The translations under genes were made by a program, and so were the position numbers. From a bacterium (lineage in GTDB: Bacteria; JAUVQV01; DATDCY01), in assembly GCA_036524115.1 (NCBI GenBank), contig DATDCY010000059.1, forward strand, positions 1 to 16,023: DNA of 16,023 nucleotides, in the 5' to 3' direction. Shown here in pieces: positions 8,404 to 13,719 of the stretch. The stretch's first letter is position 1. Every line of letters begins with the position of its first letter. A model generated the notes under the pieces. That model was not told the DNA's origin, made no database searches, and worked only from the letters and a program-made list of their open reading frames with translations.

Positions 8404-8880
8404 ATGATCCTCTTCGCGACAAAGGCCGGAACCGACAGCCTCGCGGGCTTCCCCTATGCGCTCGAGCTGGCCCGCAGCCTGCGGACGGGCCTTGCGGTCC
8501 TGATCATCCGCGCGAGCCGGCTGACCGGCGCGCTCGAGGAGGCGATGATGGCCGCGGCGTTCGCCGAGGCCGGGGACATCGCCTCGGCGCGCGAGATCCT
8601 GCAGTCCGAGGAGCTGGACATCGAGGCCGCCCACGGCGTGCAGCTCGCGGCGGCCAAGCGCCAGTGCGGCGAGGCCGGCGTCGACTTCGCGGCCTACGCC
8701 GCCGCCGGCGACGACGTCGAGTCGATCCGCGACACGCTCAAGCTTCGCCCCGGCATCGAGATGGTTCTCCTGAGCCCCTCCCTCGGGGCGCCGCGCTCCG
8801 GGGGCTACCTCAAGCGGATTCTCACGCGGATCACGAAGCCCGTGGTCGCGATCTCCCAACAGGCGCGGGCGAACGCCTGA
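8404..8880 (+). CDS. Atypical universal-stress-protein-like protein with an embedded AFAE motif
   Basis: A 158-residue soluble protein with a UspA-like pattern: a first strand MILFATKAG, a helix ending in LARSLRTG, a second strand LAVLIIRAS, and a C-terminal MVLLSPS ... KPVVAIS. The usual ATP motif G-x2-G-x9-G-[ST] is absent; the corresponding stretch is SLGAPRSGGYLKRILTRIT. The segment after strand two (residues 44-67) contains MMAAAFAEAGD and AREIL. This motif recurs in the next small protein and in the response regulator at the right of the window. The ATG has a good ribosome site (AGGAAGG). It is the first gene after the sigma-54-like promoter, 26 bases before the microprotein. The USP fold is inferred; the role is unknown. 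Confidence 0.8.
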   Translation: MILFATKAGTDSLAGFPYALELARSLRTGLAVLIIRASRLTGALEEAMMAAAFAEAGDIASAREILQSEELDIEAAHGVQLAAAKRQCGEAGVDFAAYAAAGDDVESIRDTLKLRPGIEMVLLSPSLGAPRSGGYLKRILTRITKPVVAISQQARANA

Positions 8881-8906
8881 GCCGCAACCGAAAGGAAGGA
8901 GCACCC

Positions 8907-9077
8907 ATGACGCTGTTCGAGAAGTTCCAGACCCTCATGACCGCCGCCGCCTTCGCCGAGGAGAACGAGCACGGCGCCGCCCGGCAGATCGCCCTCGAGG
9001 CGCTGGCGAAGCAGCCGGCAGGGCGCGAGACCCGCACGACGATCACCGGCACGCTCGCCGTCGAGCCCGGCAAGTAG
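8907..9077 (+). CDS. 56-residue AFAE-motif microprotein
   Basis: A very short gene with an excellent ribosome site (AAGGAAGGAG, five bases before the ATG) and close spacing to both neighbours (26 bases each side), which supports it being real. Residues 7-30 contain MTAAAFAEENE and ARQIA, the segment shared with the USP-like protein and the response regulator. The remainder is a short polar tail. The predicted structure is an amphipathic helical hairpin resembling one TPR-like unit. There is no signal peptide or membrane segment. I do not recognise a named family; a docking or adaptor role for the cluster is inference. Confidence 0.8.
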   Translation: MTLFEKFQTLMTAAAFAEENEHGAARQIALEALAKQPAGRETRTTITGTLAVEPGK

Positions 9078-9103
9078 GCCGCAGGAAAGAGGGAGCGAAA
9101 ACC

Positions 9104-9352
9104 ATGGCTGCGGAACACGGCAAGAGACCCTACCTGAAGACCGTCCTCTACGGGGCGGTCTCCCTCGGGCTGTACGCGCTCCTGCTCGCGCGGCAGGACG
9201 TGATCAACGAGAACTTCGCCAAGGGCGGGATGATCGCGATCCTGCCGATCGCGCTGGCGTTCCTCTTCTCGTTCGTCCACGGCAACTTCACCGGCTGTTT
9301 CTGGTCGAGCTGCGGCGTGGAGGCCTCGAAGAAGTTCAAGGAGGTGAAGTAG
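9104..9352 (+). CDS. Small two-helix membrane protein upstream of TSUP1
   Basis: An 82-residue inner-membrane protein with hydrophobic segments at about residues 11-29 and 43-58. After the second helix it reads FVHGNFTGCFWSSCGVEA, placing Cys65 and Cys70 at the membrane edge, followed by a Lys-rich C-terminus. The ribosome site GAGGGAG is well placed. The stop is two bases from the TSUP1 ATG, and the AAGGAGGTGA ribosome site of TSUP1 lies inside the last codons of this gene. That tight coupling suggests a subunit or accessory of the permease. I cannot name the family; a thiol- or sulfur-handling role for the Cys pair is speculation. Confidence 0.85.
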   Translation: MAAEHGKRPYLKTVLYGAVSLGLYALLLARQDVINENFAKGGMIAILPIALAFLFSFVHGNFTGCFWSSCGVEASKKFKEVK

Positions 9353-9354
9353 CC

Positions 9355-10449
9355 ATGCACGACGCGGTTGCGGCAGCGGCGAACTTCATCCACCTTGACT
9401 CCGCCAACATCATCTACCTCTTCCTCGTCGGCTTCGTCGGCGGCCTCGTGAGCGGCTTCATCGGCTCCGGCGGCGCCTTCGTGCTGACCCCCGGCATGAT
9501 GAGCCTCGGCGTCCCCGGCCTCGTTGCGGTGGCGAGCAACATGTGCCACAAGTTCCCGAAGGCGCTCGTCGGGGCCCTCAAGCGCGCCAAGTACGGCCAG
9601 GTCGACGTGAAGCTCGGCATCGTGCTCGGCATCTCGGCCGAGGCCGGCGTGCTGTACGGCGCGGGCGTCCAGGAGAAGATCAAGGCCGCCTATGGCGACG
9701 CCGGCTCGAACCTCTACGTGAGCGTCGCGTTCGTCCTCATCCTCGCGGTCGTCGGCGGCTTCGTCCTCTACGACGCCCTCAAGACCAAGCGCGCCGGGAC
9801 GCAGCACGAGGAGGAGCAGGTCACGAAACTCGCCCGCTGGGTCCAGTCCATCAATATCCCGGGCACGATGGTGTACTTCAAGAGCATGAACGCGCGCGTC
9901 TCGGTGCTCTTCACGATCCCCCTCGGGTTCGCCACCGGCCTGCTCGCGGCCACGATTGCGGTCGGCGGCTTCATCGGCGTCCCCTCGATGATCTACGTCA
10001 TGGGCGTCCCGAGCATCATGGCCTCGGCGACCGAGCTGGTGATCGCCTTCGTCATGGGCCTCGGGGGCTCCTTCAAGTACGCGATGCACGGCCTCGTCGA
10101 CATCCGCCTGGCGCTGATCATCCTCGCCGGCTCGCTCTTCGGCATCCAGCTCGGCGCGATGGGCACGACGTATGTCAAGCCCTACATGATCAAGATCGTC
10201 ATGGGCTCGATCATGGTCATCGTGCTCTTCTCGCGGGCGCTCATGGTCCCGGTGTACATGGCGCAGCTGAAGATGATCCCCGCCATCGACAAGGGCACCG
10301 CGAAGCTGCTCTCGAGCACGAGCTTCGGCATCATGATCTTCGCCCTCGCCCTGGGCGCTTTCATCATCCTCAAGGCGATGTGGGAAGGTCGTCGCGCCGA
10401 GCGGGAGCAGGCGGTGCGCGTCCCGGCAGTGATCGAGAGCAAAATCTAG
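9355..10449 (+). CDS. TSUP (TauE/SafE) family permease 1
   Basis: A 364-residue polytopic inner-membrane protein of the sulfite exporter TauE/SafE (TSUP) family, whose members carry sulfite, sulfoacetate, thiosulfate or related anions. The first repeat shows GLVSGFIGSGGAFVLTPGMM. The second repeat shows GLLAATIAVGGFIGVPSMIY followed by PSIMASATELVIAFVMG, the paired glycine-rich loops of the family. It is about 100 residues longer than minimal TSUPs because of cytoplasmic loops (about 135-175) and a C-terminal extension. SNMCHKFPKA near residue 62 includes a membrane-proximal Cys and His. It has a near-perfect ribosome site, AAGGAGGTGA. Context with USP-type proteins suggests stress-linked export or uptake of a sulfur anion. 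The substrate is not deducible. Confidence 0.9.
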   Translation: MHDAVAAAANFIHLDSANIIYLFLVGFVGGLVSGFIGSGGAFVLTPGMMSLGVPGLVAVASNMCHKFPKALVGALKRAKYGQVDVKLGIVLGISAEAGVLYGAGVQEKIKAAYGDAGSNLYVSVAFVLILAVVGGFVLYDALKTKRAGTQHEEEQVTKLARWVQSINIPGTMVYFKSMNARVSVLFTIPLGFATGLLAATIAVGGFIGVPSMIYVMGVPSIMASATELVIAFVMGLGGSFKYAMHGLVDIRLALIILAGSLFGIQLGAMGTTYVKPYMIKIVMGSIMVIVLFSRALMVPVYMAQLKMIPAIDKGTAKLLSSTSFGIMIFALALGAFIILKAMWEGRRAEREQAVRVPAVIESKI

Positions 10450-10460
10450 GTTCGACAGGC

Positions 10461-10486
10461 GGCGGTAGAGAGCGGATACTGCCGCC
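10461..10486 (+). promoter_or_regulatory. Hairpin abutting the tandem UspA start codon
   Basis: GGCGGTAG (10461-10468) and CTGCCGCC (10479-10486) can pair as an eight-base-pair stem with one G-U and a ten-base loop. The stem ends directly at the ATG at 10487. No clear Shine-Dalgarno is visible, and the only purine-rich stretch lies in the loop. The fold could limit initiation or couple it to translation of TSUP1. Confidence 0.4.
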
Positions 10487-11338
10487 ATGGCGCGCTACCA
10501 GAAGCTCCTCGTCGCCTACGACGGCTCGGCCTCCGGCGAGAACGCCCTGCGCCAGGCGCTGCGGCTGGCGCGCGAGGAGAAGTGCTGGGTCCGCGTCGTG
10601 ACGGTGGTCCCGCCCTTCGAGGGGGAGCTGGAGTTGACCGGGGTGGGGGACGTCCACGAGGCGATCCTTCGCCCCGGCCGCGCCTTGGTCGCGCGCGCCG
10701 AGGCGATCGCCGCGGCGGGCGGGGCGCTCATCAAGGCCTCCCTCGAGCAGGGCGAGGCCTCGCAGCGCATCGTGGCCGTCGCCGCGTCCGAGCGCTGCGG
10801 CCTGATCGTCATGGGGCGGCGCGGCACGACCCGGCTCGAGCGCATGCTGGTCGGCAGCGTCACCGCGCGGGTCATCGGCCACAGCCCCGTGGACGTGCTC
10901 GTGGTCCCGCGGGAGGCGGCCATCGGCTGGAAGACCGTGCTCATCGCGACGGACGGCTCCCGCTTCAGTCTGGCGGCGGCCGCGAAGGCGGTGGACTTCG
11001 CCTCTTCCTACGGCGGGCGGGTCGTGGCGCTCTCGGTGGTGGATCTGCCCGAGGAAGTCTACGCCGTCGCGCCCGAGGCGGCCGAGAAATTCGTCGAGAA
11101 GGCGCGGGGCTACGTGGCGGCGGTCGCGGATCTGGCGGCCGGCGCCGGCGTCCGCAGCTCGACGGCGGTCAGGGAAGGGACATCGGCGGACGTGGTGGTG
11201 CGACTCGCGCGGGAGGAGGCGGCGGACGTGATCGTCATGGGCAGCCACGGCCGCACCGGCCTGGCGCGGCTGCTGATGGGCAGCGTGACCGAGAAGGTCA
11301 TCGGCCACGCCTCCTGTCCGGTGCTGGTCGTCAGGTAG
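10487..11338 (+). CDS. Tandem-domain universal stress protein (UspA family)
   Basis: A 283-residue cytoplasmic protein with two fused Usp domains, about residues 1-142 and 147-283. Each domain has the ATP-binding pattern G-x2-G-x9-G-S: MGRRGTTRLERMLVGS in the first and MGSHGRTGLARLLMGS in the second. Each opens with a typical strand, LLVAYDGS and VLIATDGS. Both nucleotide sites therefore look intact, unlike the USP-like protein at the head of the cluster. It starts 37 bases after TSUP1 without a clear ribosome site, and a hairpin touches its start codon. It is probably the last gene of the plus-strand cluster. Its exact role is unknown; the family acts in stress survival and ATP-linked regulation. 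Confidence 0.93.
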   Translation: MARYQKLLVAYDGSASGENALRQALRLAREEKCWVRVVTVVPPFEGELELTGVGDVHEAILRPGRALVARAEAIAAAGGALIKASLEQGEASQRIVAVAASERCGLIVMGRRGTTRLERMLVGSVTARVIGHSPVDVLVVPREAAIGWKTVLIATDGSRFSLAAAAKAVDFASSYGGRVVALSVVDLPEEVYAVAPEAAEKFVEKARGYVAAVADLAAGAGVRSSTAVREGTSADVVVRLAREEAADVIVMGSHGRTGLARLLMGSVTEKVIGHASCPVLVVR

Positions 11339-11340
11339 AG

Positions 11341-11358
11341 GGGAGGAACTCTCCTCCC
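11341..11358. terminator. Stem-loop between convergent genes, likely terminator
   Basis: GGGAGGA and TCCTCCC form a perfect seven-base-pair stem with loop ACTC, two bases after the UspA stop and just before the vapC stop on the other strand. The symmetric stem could end transcription from both sides. No T-run follows, so termination is inferred from position. Confidence 0.5.
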
Positions 11359-11361
11359 ATC

Positions 11362-11772
11362 TCAGGGCCTGCGGACGTCGAGTCCGGGGATCTTCCGGAA
11401 GTCCTTCTCGTCGAAGGTGTACACGGTCGTCAGGCCGCTATCGATGCCCCAGTGTGCCATGAGCGCATCGGCGAACTTGACGTTTGTTTCTTCGTAGGCC
11501 GACAGGGCTTTGCGAAACGAGGCTTCGTTCTCCACCTCGAACTCGGGCGTATTGAGAATTGCCTCCACAATCTCGCGTACTCCGGCACGCGGGTAGCGAT
11601 AGACGCGCTCCAGGACCCACACGACCTCCAGGAGCGCGACCGGGAGCACGCAAAGCGCGAAGCTCTCTTTTCGGGCCCGCTGAAGCAAAGCAACGCACGC
11701 CCGGTGCTGAGCGGCATCATCCGCGACGAGCAGTCGGAGGAGAACGTTGGTGTCAACGAAGGCCTTGCGCAC
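11362..11772 (-). CDS. vapC: PIN-domain ribonuclease toxin (VapC-like)
   Basis: A 136-residue PIN-domain endoribonuclease, the toxin of a type II toxin-antitoxin pair; relatives cut tRNA or rRNA. The four acidic metal-binding positions are visible: Asp7 in AFVDTNVLLR, Glu49 in LLEVVWVLE, Asp102 in FADALMA, and Asp121 or Asp124 in YTFDEKDF. I chose the GTG at 11772 because it puts the first catalytic strand at the usual distance from the N-terminus. A GTG at 11790 would add six residues. The gene overlaps the end of the antitoxin gene by about 20 bases, as expected for coupled translation. Base composition is visibly less GC-rich than the flanking operons, suggesting acquisition by transfer. 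Confidence 0.88.
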   Translation of the reverse strand: MRKAFVDTNVLLRLLVADDAAQHRACVALLQRARKESFALCVLPVALLEVVWVLERVYRYPRAGVREIVEAILNTPEFEVENEASFRKALSAYEETNVKFADALMAHWGIDSGLTTVYTFDEKDFRKIPGLDVRRP

Positions 11773-12001
11773 GTTCCTTTGCGACCGCACCGGCCGCGAT
11801 CTCTCGCATTTCCGCCACGGTCCGGCCTTTGGAAGGCAACGCCCCCAGGAAGTCGTGGATGGTCTTTCCCTTCCGCAGGACCACAGCGTCCTTGGTCTGC
11901 TCCAGGAGCAAGGTGTCGCCCTCGTTGATCCGCAGCGCCGTCCGCAGCTTCCGCGGCAGGGTGATCTGGCCCTTGGGCAGAACCTTGATGGTCGTCGTCA
12001 T
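11753..12001 (-). CDS. vapB: AbrB/SpoVT-type antitoxin (VapB-like)
   Basis: An 82-residue DNA-binding antitoxin. The N-terminal swapped-hairpin domain reads IKVLPKGQITLPRKLRTALRI then EGDTLLLE, the standard AbrB/SpoVT pattern. The C-terminal half (about 46-82) is an Arg/Lys/Glu-rich tail expected to wrap the PIN toxin. The ATG has a clear AGGAGGGG ribosome site. The stop lies inside the start of the toxin gene. A sigma-70-like promoter and an inverted repeat lie directly upstream, so the pair probably represses itself by the usual antitoxin/toxin complex binding. Confidence 0.9.
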   Translation of the reverse strand: MTTTIKVLPKGQITLPRKLRTALRINEGDTLLLEQTKDAVVLRKGKTIHDFLGALPSKGRTVAEMREIAAGAVAKERAQGLR

Positions 12002-12023
12002 GCGCCCCTCCTACACCCGGGTC

Positions 12024-12052
12024 AATTCCTACTGATCGATAATGTAGGAATT
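12024..12052. promoter_or_regulatory. Operator of the vapBC-like pair
   Basis: AATTCCTAC (12024-12032) and GTAGGAATT (12044-12052) form a perfect nine-base inverted repeat with an 11-base spacer. It begins 23 bases upstream of the antitoxin ATG and covers the -10 region of the promoter, the expected arrangement for autorepression by the VapBC complex. Confidence 0.8.
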
Positions 12053-12069
12053 CTGGCTTCGGCTGTCAA
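12041..12069 (-). promoter_or_regulatory. Sigma-70-like promoter of the vapBC-like pair
   Basis: On the minus strand a perfect -35 TTGACA (12069 to 12064) is followed after exactly 17 bases by a -10 TACATT (12046 to 12041), four of six matches to TATAAT. The predicted start near 12035 lies inside the inverted-repeat operator, leaving a leader of about 35 bases before the antitoxin ATG. Confidence 0.75.
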
Positions 12070-12100
12070 GAACTCGACAACCTTCCGCGCCTGTCCTGCG

Positions 12101-12304
12101 TCAGTGTGTTGCGGGGAGCAGTTCTGCGGCAAGAGGCGTGGACCGGGGAAGCCGGCTGACCTGCATGATGGAAGAGCCGACTACCCGGCCGTCTTCGTCG
12201 CCCCGCTCCATGACCGCCTCGTTGTCCGTCTCCCGCATGTAGCCCGGTGCATCGGAGAAGAGGACTTCGAGGAAGTCTCCCTCGGCGTCGAACCAGACTT
12301 TCAA
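12101..12304 (-). CDS. DUF2283-family small protein
   Basis: A 67-residue protein matching the short beta-rich DUF2283 pattern: KVWFDAEGDFLEVLFSD, then an acidic stretch, then DEDGRVVGSSIMQVSRL. The family often sits in toxin-antitoxin-like pairs, commonly beside DUF4258; no such partner is visible here, so it looks like an orphan. The only usable start is TTG at 12304, without a clear ribosome site. The frame upstream of it runs open to the TAG stop of the cytochrome gene, 19 codons away and in the same frame. It could depend on transcription from the cytochrome gene. Expression is uncertain, although the protein pattern is convincing. Confidence 0.6.
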   Translation of the reverse strand: MKVWFDAEGDFLEVLFSDAPGYMRETDNEAVMERGDEDGRVVGSSIMQVSRLPRSTPLAAELLPATH

Positions 12305-12319
12305 GGAAGGGGGCGCAGA

Positions 12320-12338
12320 TCGCGGCGGAAGGCCGCGA
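12320..12338 (-). terminator. Stem-loop after the cytochrome gene, weak terminator candidate
   Basis: TCGCGGC and GCCGCGA form a seven-base-pair stem with a five-base loop, 24 bases after the cytochrome stop on the minus strand. A run of C and G (12343-12354) next to it could lengthen the structure. There is no T-tract, and the hairpin precedes the DUF2283 frame, so it may reduce rather than end transcription. Confidence 0.35.
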
Positions 12339-12361
12339 CCTGCCCCCCCGGGGGAACGGGT

Positions 12362-13153
12362 CTACTTCTTGGCCTGCGGCGGCTGCGGGACCGACTTCCC
12401 GTGACAGTCGACGCAGTCGTTCTGGGCCTGGATACCGTACTTCGAGGCGTTGATCACGCCCGTCGTCTTGTAGGTGCCGTCCTTCCAGGCGTTGAGCAGC
12501 TCGACGAGGCGATAGGCCGTGCTCGCGGCCACACGGGCGCAGCGGTCCTTGCGCTCCGCGCTGGACAGCGGCTTGTCGGCCTCCGCCATCCACCTTCCGA
12601 CCGAAACGTGGCAGAGCGGCGAGTCGGCGACGGTGATCGGGATGTTCGCCGGGTCGATCTTCGGCGTCTTGGGCACGTAGATCGGCATCTTGGCGTCGGA
12701 GTACCACTGCATCAGTTCGCTGCCCATCAGCATCCCGGTCTCCGAGCCGGCGATCCGCGGTCCGAGGATGACGTTCGTCACGACGTTGGCGCCGTTGAGC
12801 GAGCCGCAGATCGTGCCCCAACCCGAGACGCCGCCCTCCATGAAGACGAAGGCGTCGATCGGGAAGCTCTTGTAGGGCTCGCCCACCTTCTCGCGCAGCT
12901 GGCCGAACACGCTGGTGATGACCGCCTCGCCGCAGAAGCCGCGGTACCACTCGTTGTAGGCGATCTCGGCCGCAACGGCGGGGTCGAGCTTCTCATACGG
13001 CCAGGGCCACTTCTCCGTCGGGCCGTCCTTGGCGGCCGCCGGCGCCGCGAAGTTCGGCAGCGCGGGCGCGACGGCGGCGAGGCCCGCCGCGGCGGCGGCG
13101 ACGCCGGTGCCCCGCAGGAATGCGCGTCTCGTGCAATTCGTGTGCTCGTCCAT
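12362..13153 (-). CDS. Tat-exported split-Soret cytochrome c-like protein (C-GCAxxG-C-C family)
   Basis: A 263-residue exported redox protein. The N-terminus carries a twin-arginine signal (TRRAFLRG, then an Ala-rich core to about residue 41), so it is probably exported folded. The spaced cysteines Cys74, Cys116 (in GWGTICGSLNG), Cys181 (SPLCHVSVGRW) and Cys205 match the C-GCAxxG-C-C pattern. A single heme c motif, CVDCH, is at residues 247-251 near the C-terminus. This combination resembles split-Soret cytochromes c known from Desulfovibrio, whose physiological role is debated. A Tat signal is unusual for a cytochrome c, where heme is normally attached after Sec export; a pre-loaded metal centre would explain it. 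The ribosome site AAGGAGA fixes the ATG. Confidence 0.82.
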   Translation of the reverse strand: MDEHTNCTRRAFLRGTGVAAAAAGLAAVAPALPNFAAPAAAKDGPTEKWPWPYEKLDPAVAAEIAYNEWYRGFCGEAVITSVFGQLREKVGEPYKSFPIDAFVFMEGGVSGWGTICGSLNGANVVTNVILGPRIAGSETGMLMGSELMQWYSDAKMPIYVPKTPKIDPANIPITVADSPLCHVSVGRWMAEADKPLSSAERKDRCARVAASTAYRLVELLNAWKDGTYKTTGVINASKYGIQAQNDCVDCHGKSVPQPPQAKK

Positions 13154-13179
13154 CGCTGTTCTCCTTCCCGTTGGTGTGG

Positions 13180-13255
13180 GGCGGCCGGATCGCCGCCGGA
13201 CGACGTCCGGGGCCCCGGGCCCGATTGACCGAGCAGCGCCGGCGTGCGCCGGCGC
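13180..13255. repeat. Cluster of GC-rich hairpins upstream of the cytochrome gene
   Basis: Three separate perfect stems lie in this gap: 13180-13197 (GGCGGC/GCCGCC), 13196-13210 (CCGGAC/GTCCGG) and 13236-13255 (GCGCCGGC/GCCGGCGC, loop GTGC on the plus strand). GGGGCCCC, CCCGGG and GGGCCC palindromes lie between them. The last stem follows the stop of the small secreted-protein gene by two bases and may terminate it; the others lie in the cytochrome leader. No T-tract is visible. Confidence 0.5.
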
Positions 13256-13257
13256 CG

Positions 13258-13563
13258 CTAGGAGCGGTATTCCGGGGGGCGATCGAGGCGCGAGGCGTAC
13301 CCGTCCCGGGGGGCGGCGCCCCCGTCCGGCCCCGGCGGCTGAAGCTCCGGGGCGGGCGGGACGGCGGGACGGTCGGCAAGGAGCAGGGGCGTGTCGAAGA
13401 TGTCCGCGACAGACGTGTCGTCGGCATCGCCTTCTTCGAGAGTCCCGAAGAGGCGGTTGGTATCCTGCGAGCTGTTGGCGGGAGGGGCGGTCGGGCCGGC
13501 GGGCGCAAGGAAGACGGTGAGCAACGCGAGGAGAACGCCTGTCGCGATGGCGCGTATTCCCAT
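13258..13563 (-). CDS. Small putative secreted protein, unknown function
   Basis: A 101-residue protein starting at the ATG at 13563. Residues 1-27 look like a signal peptide (short basic start, core GVLLALLTVFLAPA). The mature part is acidic and then rich in Pro, Ala and Gly (FGTLEEGDADDTSVADIFDT, then PPAPELQPPGPDGG). I recognise no domain. No ribosome site precedes the ATG, but a promoter-like pair ends seven bases before it, consistent with a leaderless message. A TTG at 13611 would extend the frame by 16 residues but would place that promoter inside the gene. In this GC-rich sequence a chance frame remains possible. Confidence 0.5.
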   Translation of the reverse strand: MGIRAIATGVLLALLTVFLAPAGPTAPPANSSQDTNRLFGTLEEGDADDTSVADIFDTPLLLADRPAVPPAPELQPPGPDGGAAPRDGYASRLDRPPEYRS

Positions 13564-13569
13564 GGCCCG

Positions 13570-13599
13570 ACTATGATTGGGTCCGAGTAGCCGTGTCAA
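13570..13599 (-). promoter_or_regulatory. Sigma-70-like promoter before the small secreted protein
   Basis: On the minus strand a perfect -35 TTGACA (13599 to 13594) and a -10 CATAGT (13575 to 13570, four of six matches) are separated by 18 bases. The expected start point falls about seven bases on, at the A of the ATG at 13563, which would give a leaderless transcript. Confidence 0.45.
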
Positions 13600-13661
13600 G
13601 AATTGCCACAACTTTCACGAGCGCCGCTCGTGGACCAGGGCCGGCCGCCAAACCGCGCCGG

Positions 13662-13711
13662 AAAAGGGGCCGGGCAGCATCCGGTCGGGGGGACGCGGCG
13701 GCTGCCCGGCC
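13662..13711 (-). terminator. Rho-independent terminator of the TSUP2 operon
   Basis: On the minus strand, GGCCGGGCAGC and GCTGCCCGGCC form a perfect 11-base-pair stem (13711-13701 with 13678-13668) with a 22-base loop, followed by CCTTTTCC. It begins about nine bases after the stop of the DUF1634-like gene, so it closes the kinase-regulator-TSUP2-DUF1634 operon. Confidence 0.75.
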
Positions 13712-13719
13712 GAGGGCTC

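Noticed and set aside
9543-10601. Alternative plus-strand frame over TSUP1 and the UspA start
   Set aside because: Translation is dominated by Arg, Gly and His with no family pattern, whereas the other frame encodes a polytopic permease.
11362-12304. Possible mobile element around the toxin-antitoxin genes
   Set aside because: Composition suggests transfer, but I found no transposase, integrase, terminal repeats or target duplication.
12066-12950. Minus-strand frame overlapping the cytochrome and DUF2283 genes
   Set aside because: No motif or ribosome site; the competing frame has the Tat signal, spaced cysteines and CxxCH.
13120-13590. Plus-strand frame opposite the small secreted protein
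   Set aside because: Pro/Arg/Gly-rich with no signal, domain or ribosome site; the minus-strand frame has a signal-peptide pattern and an upstream promoter-like element.
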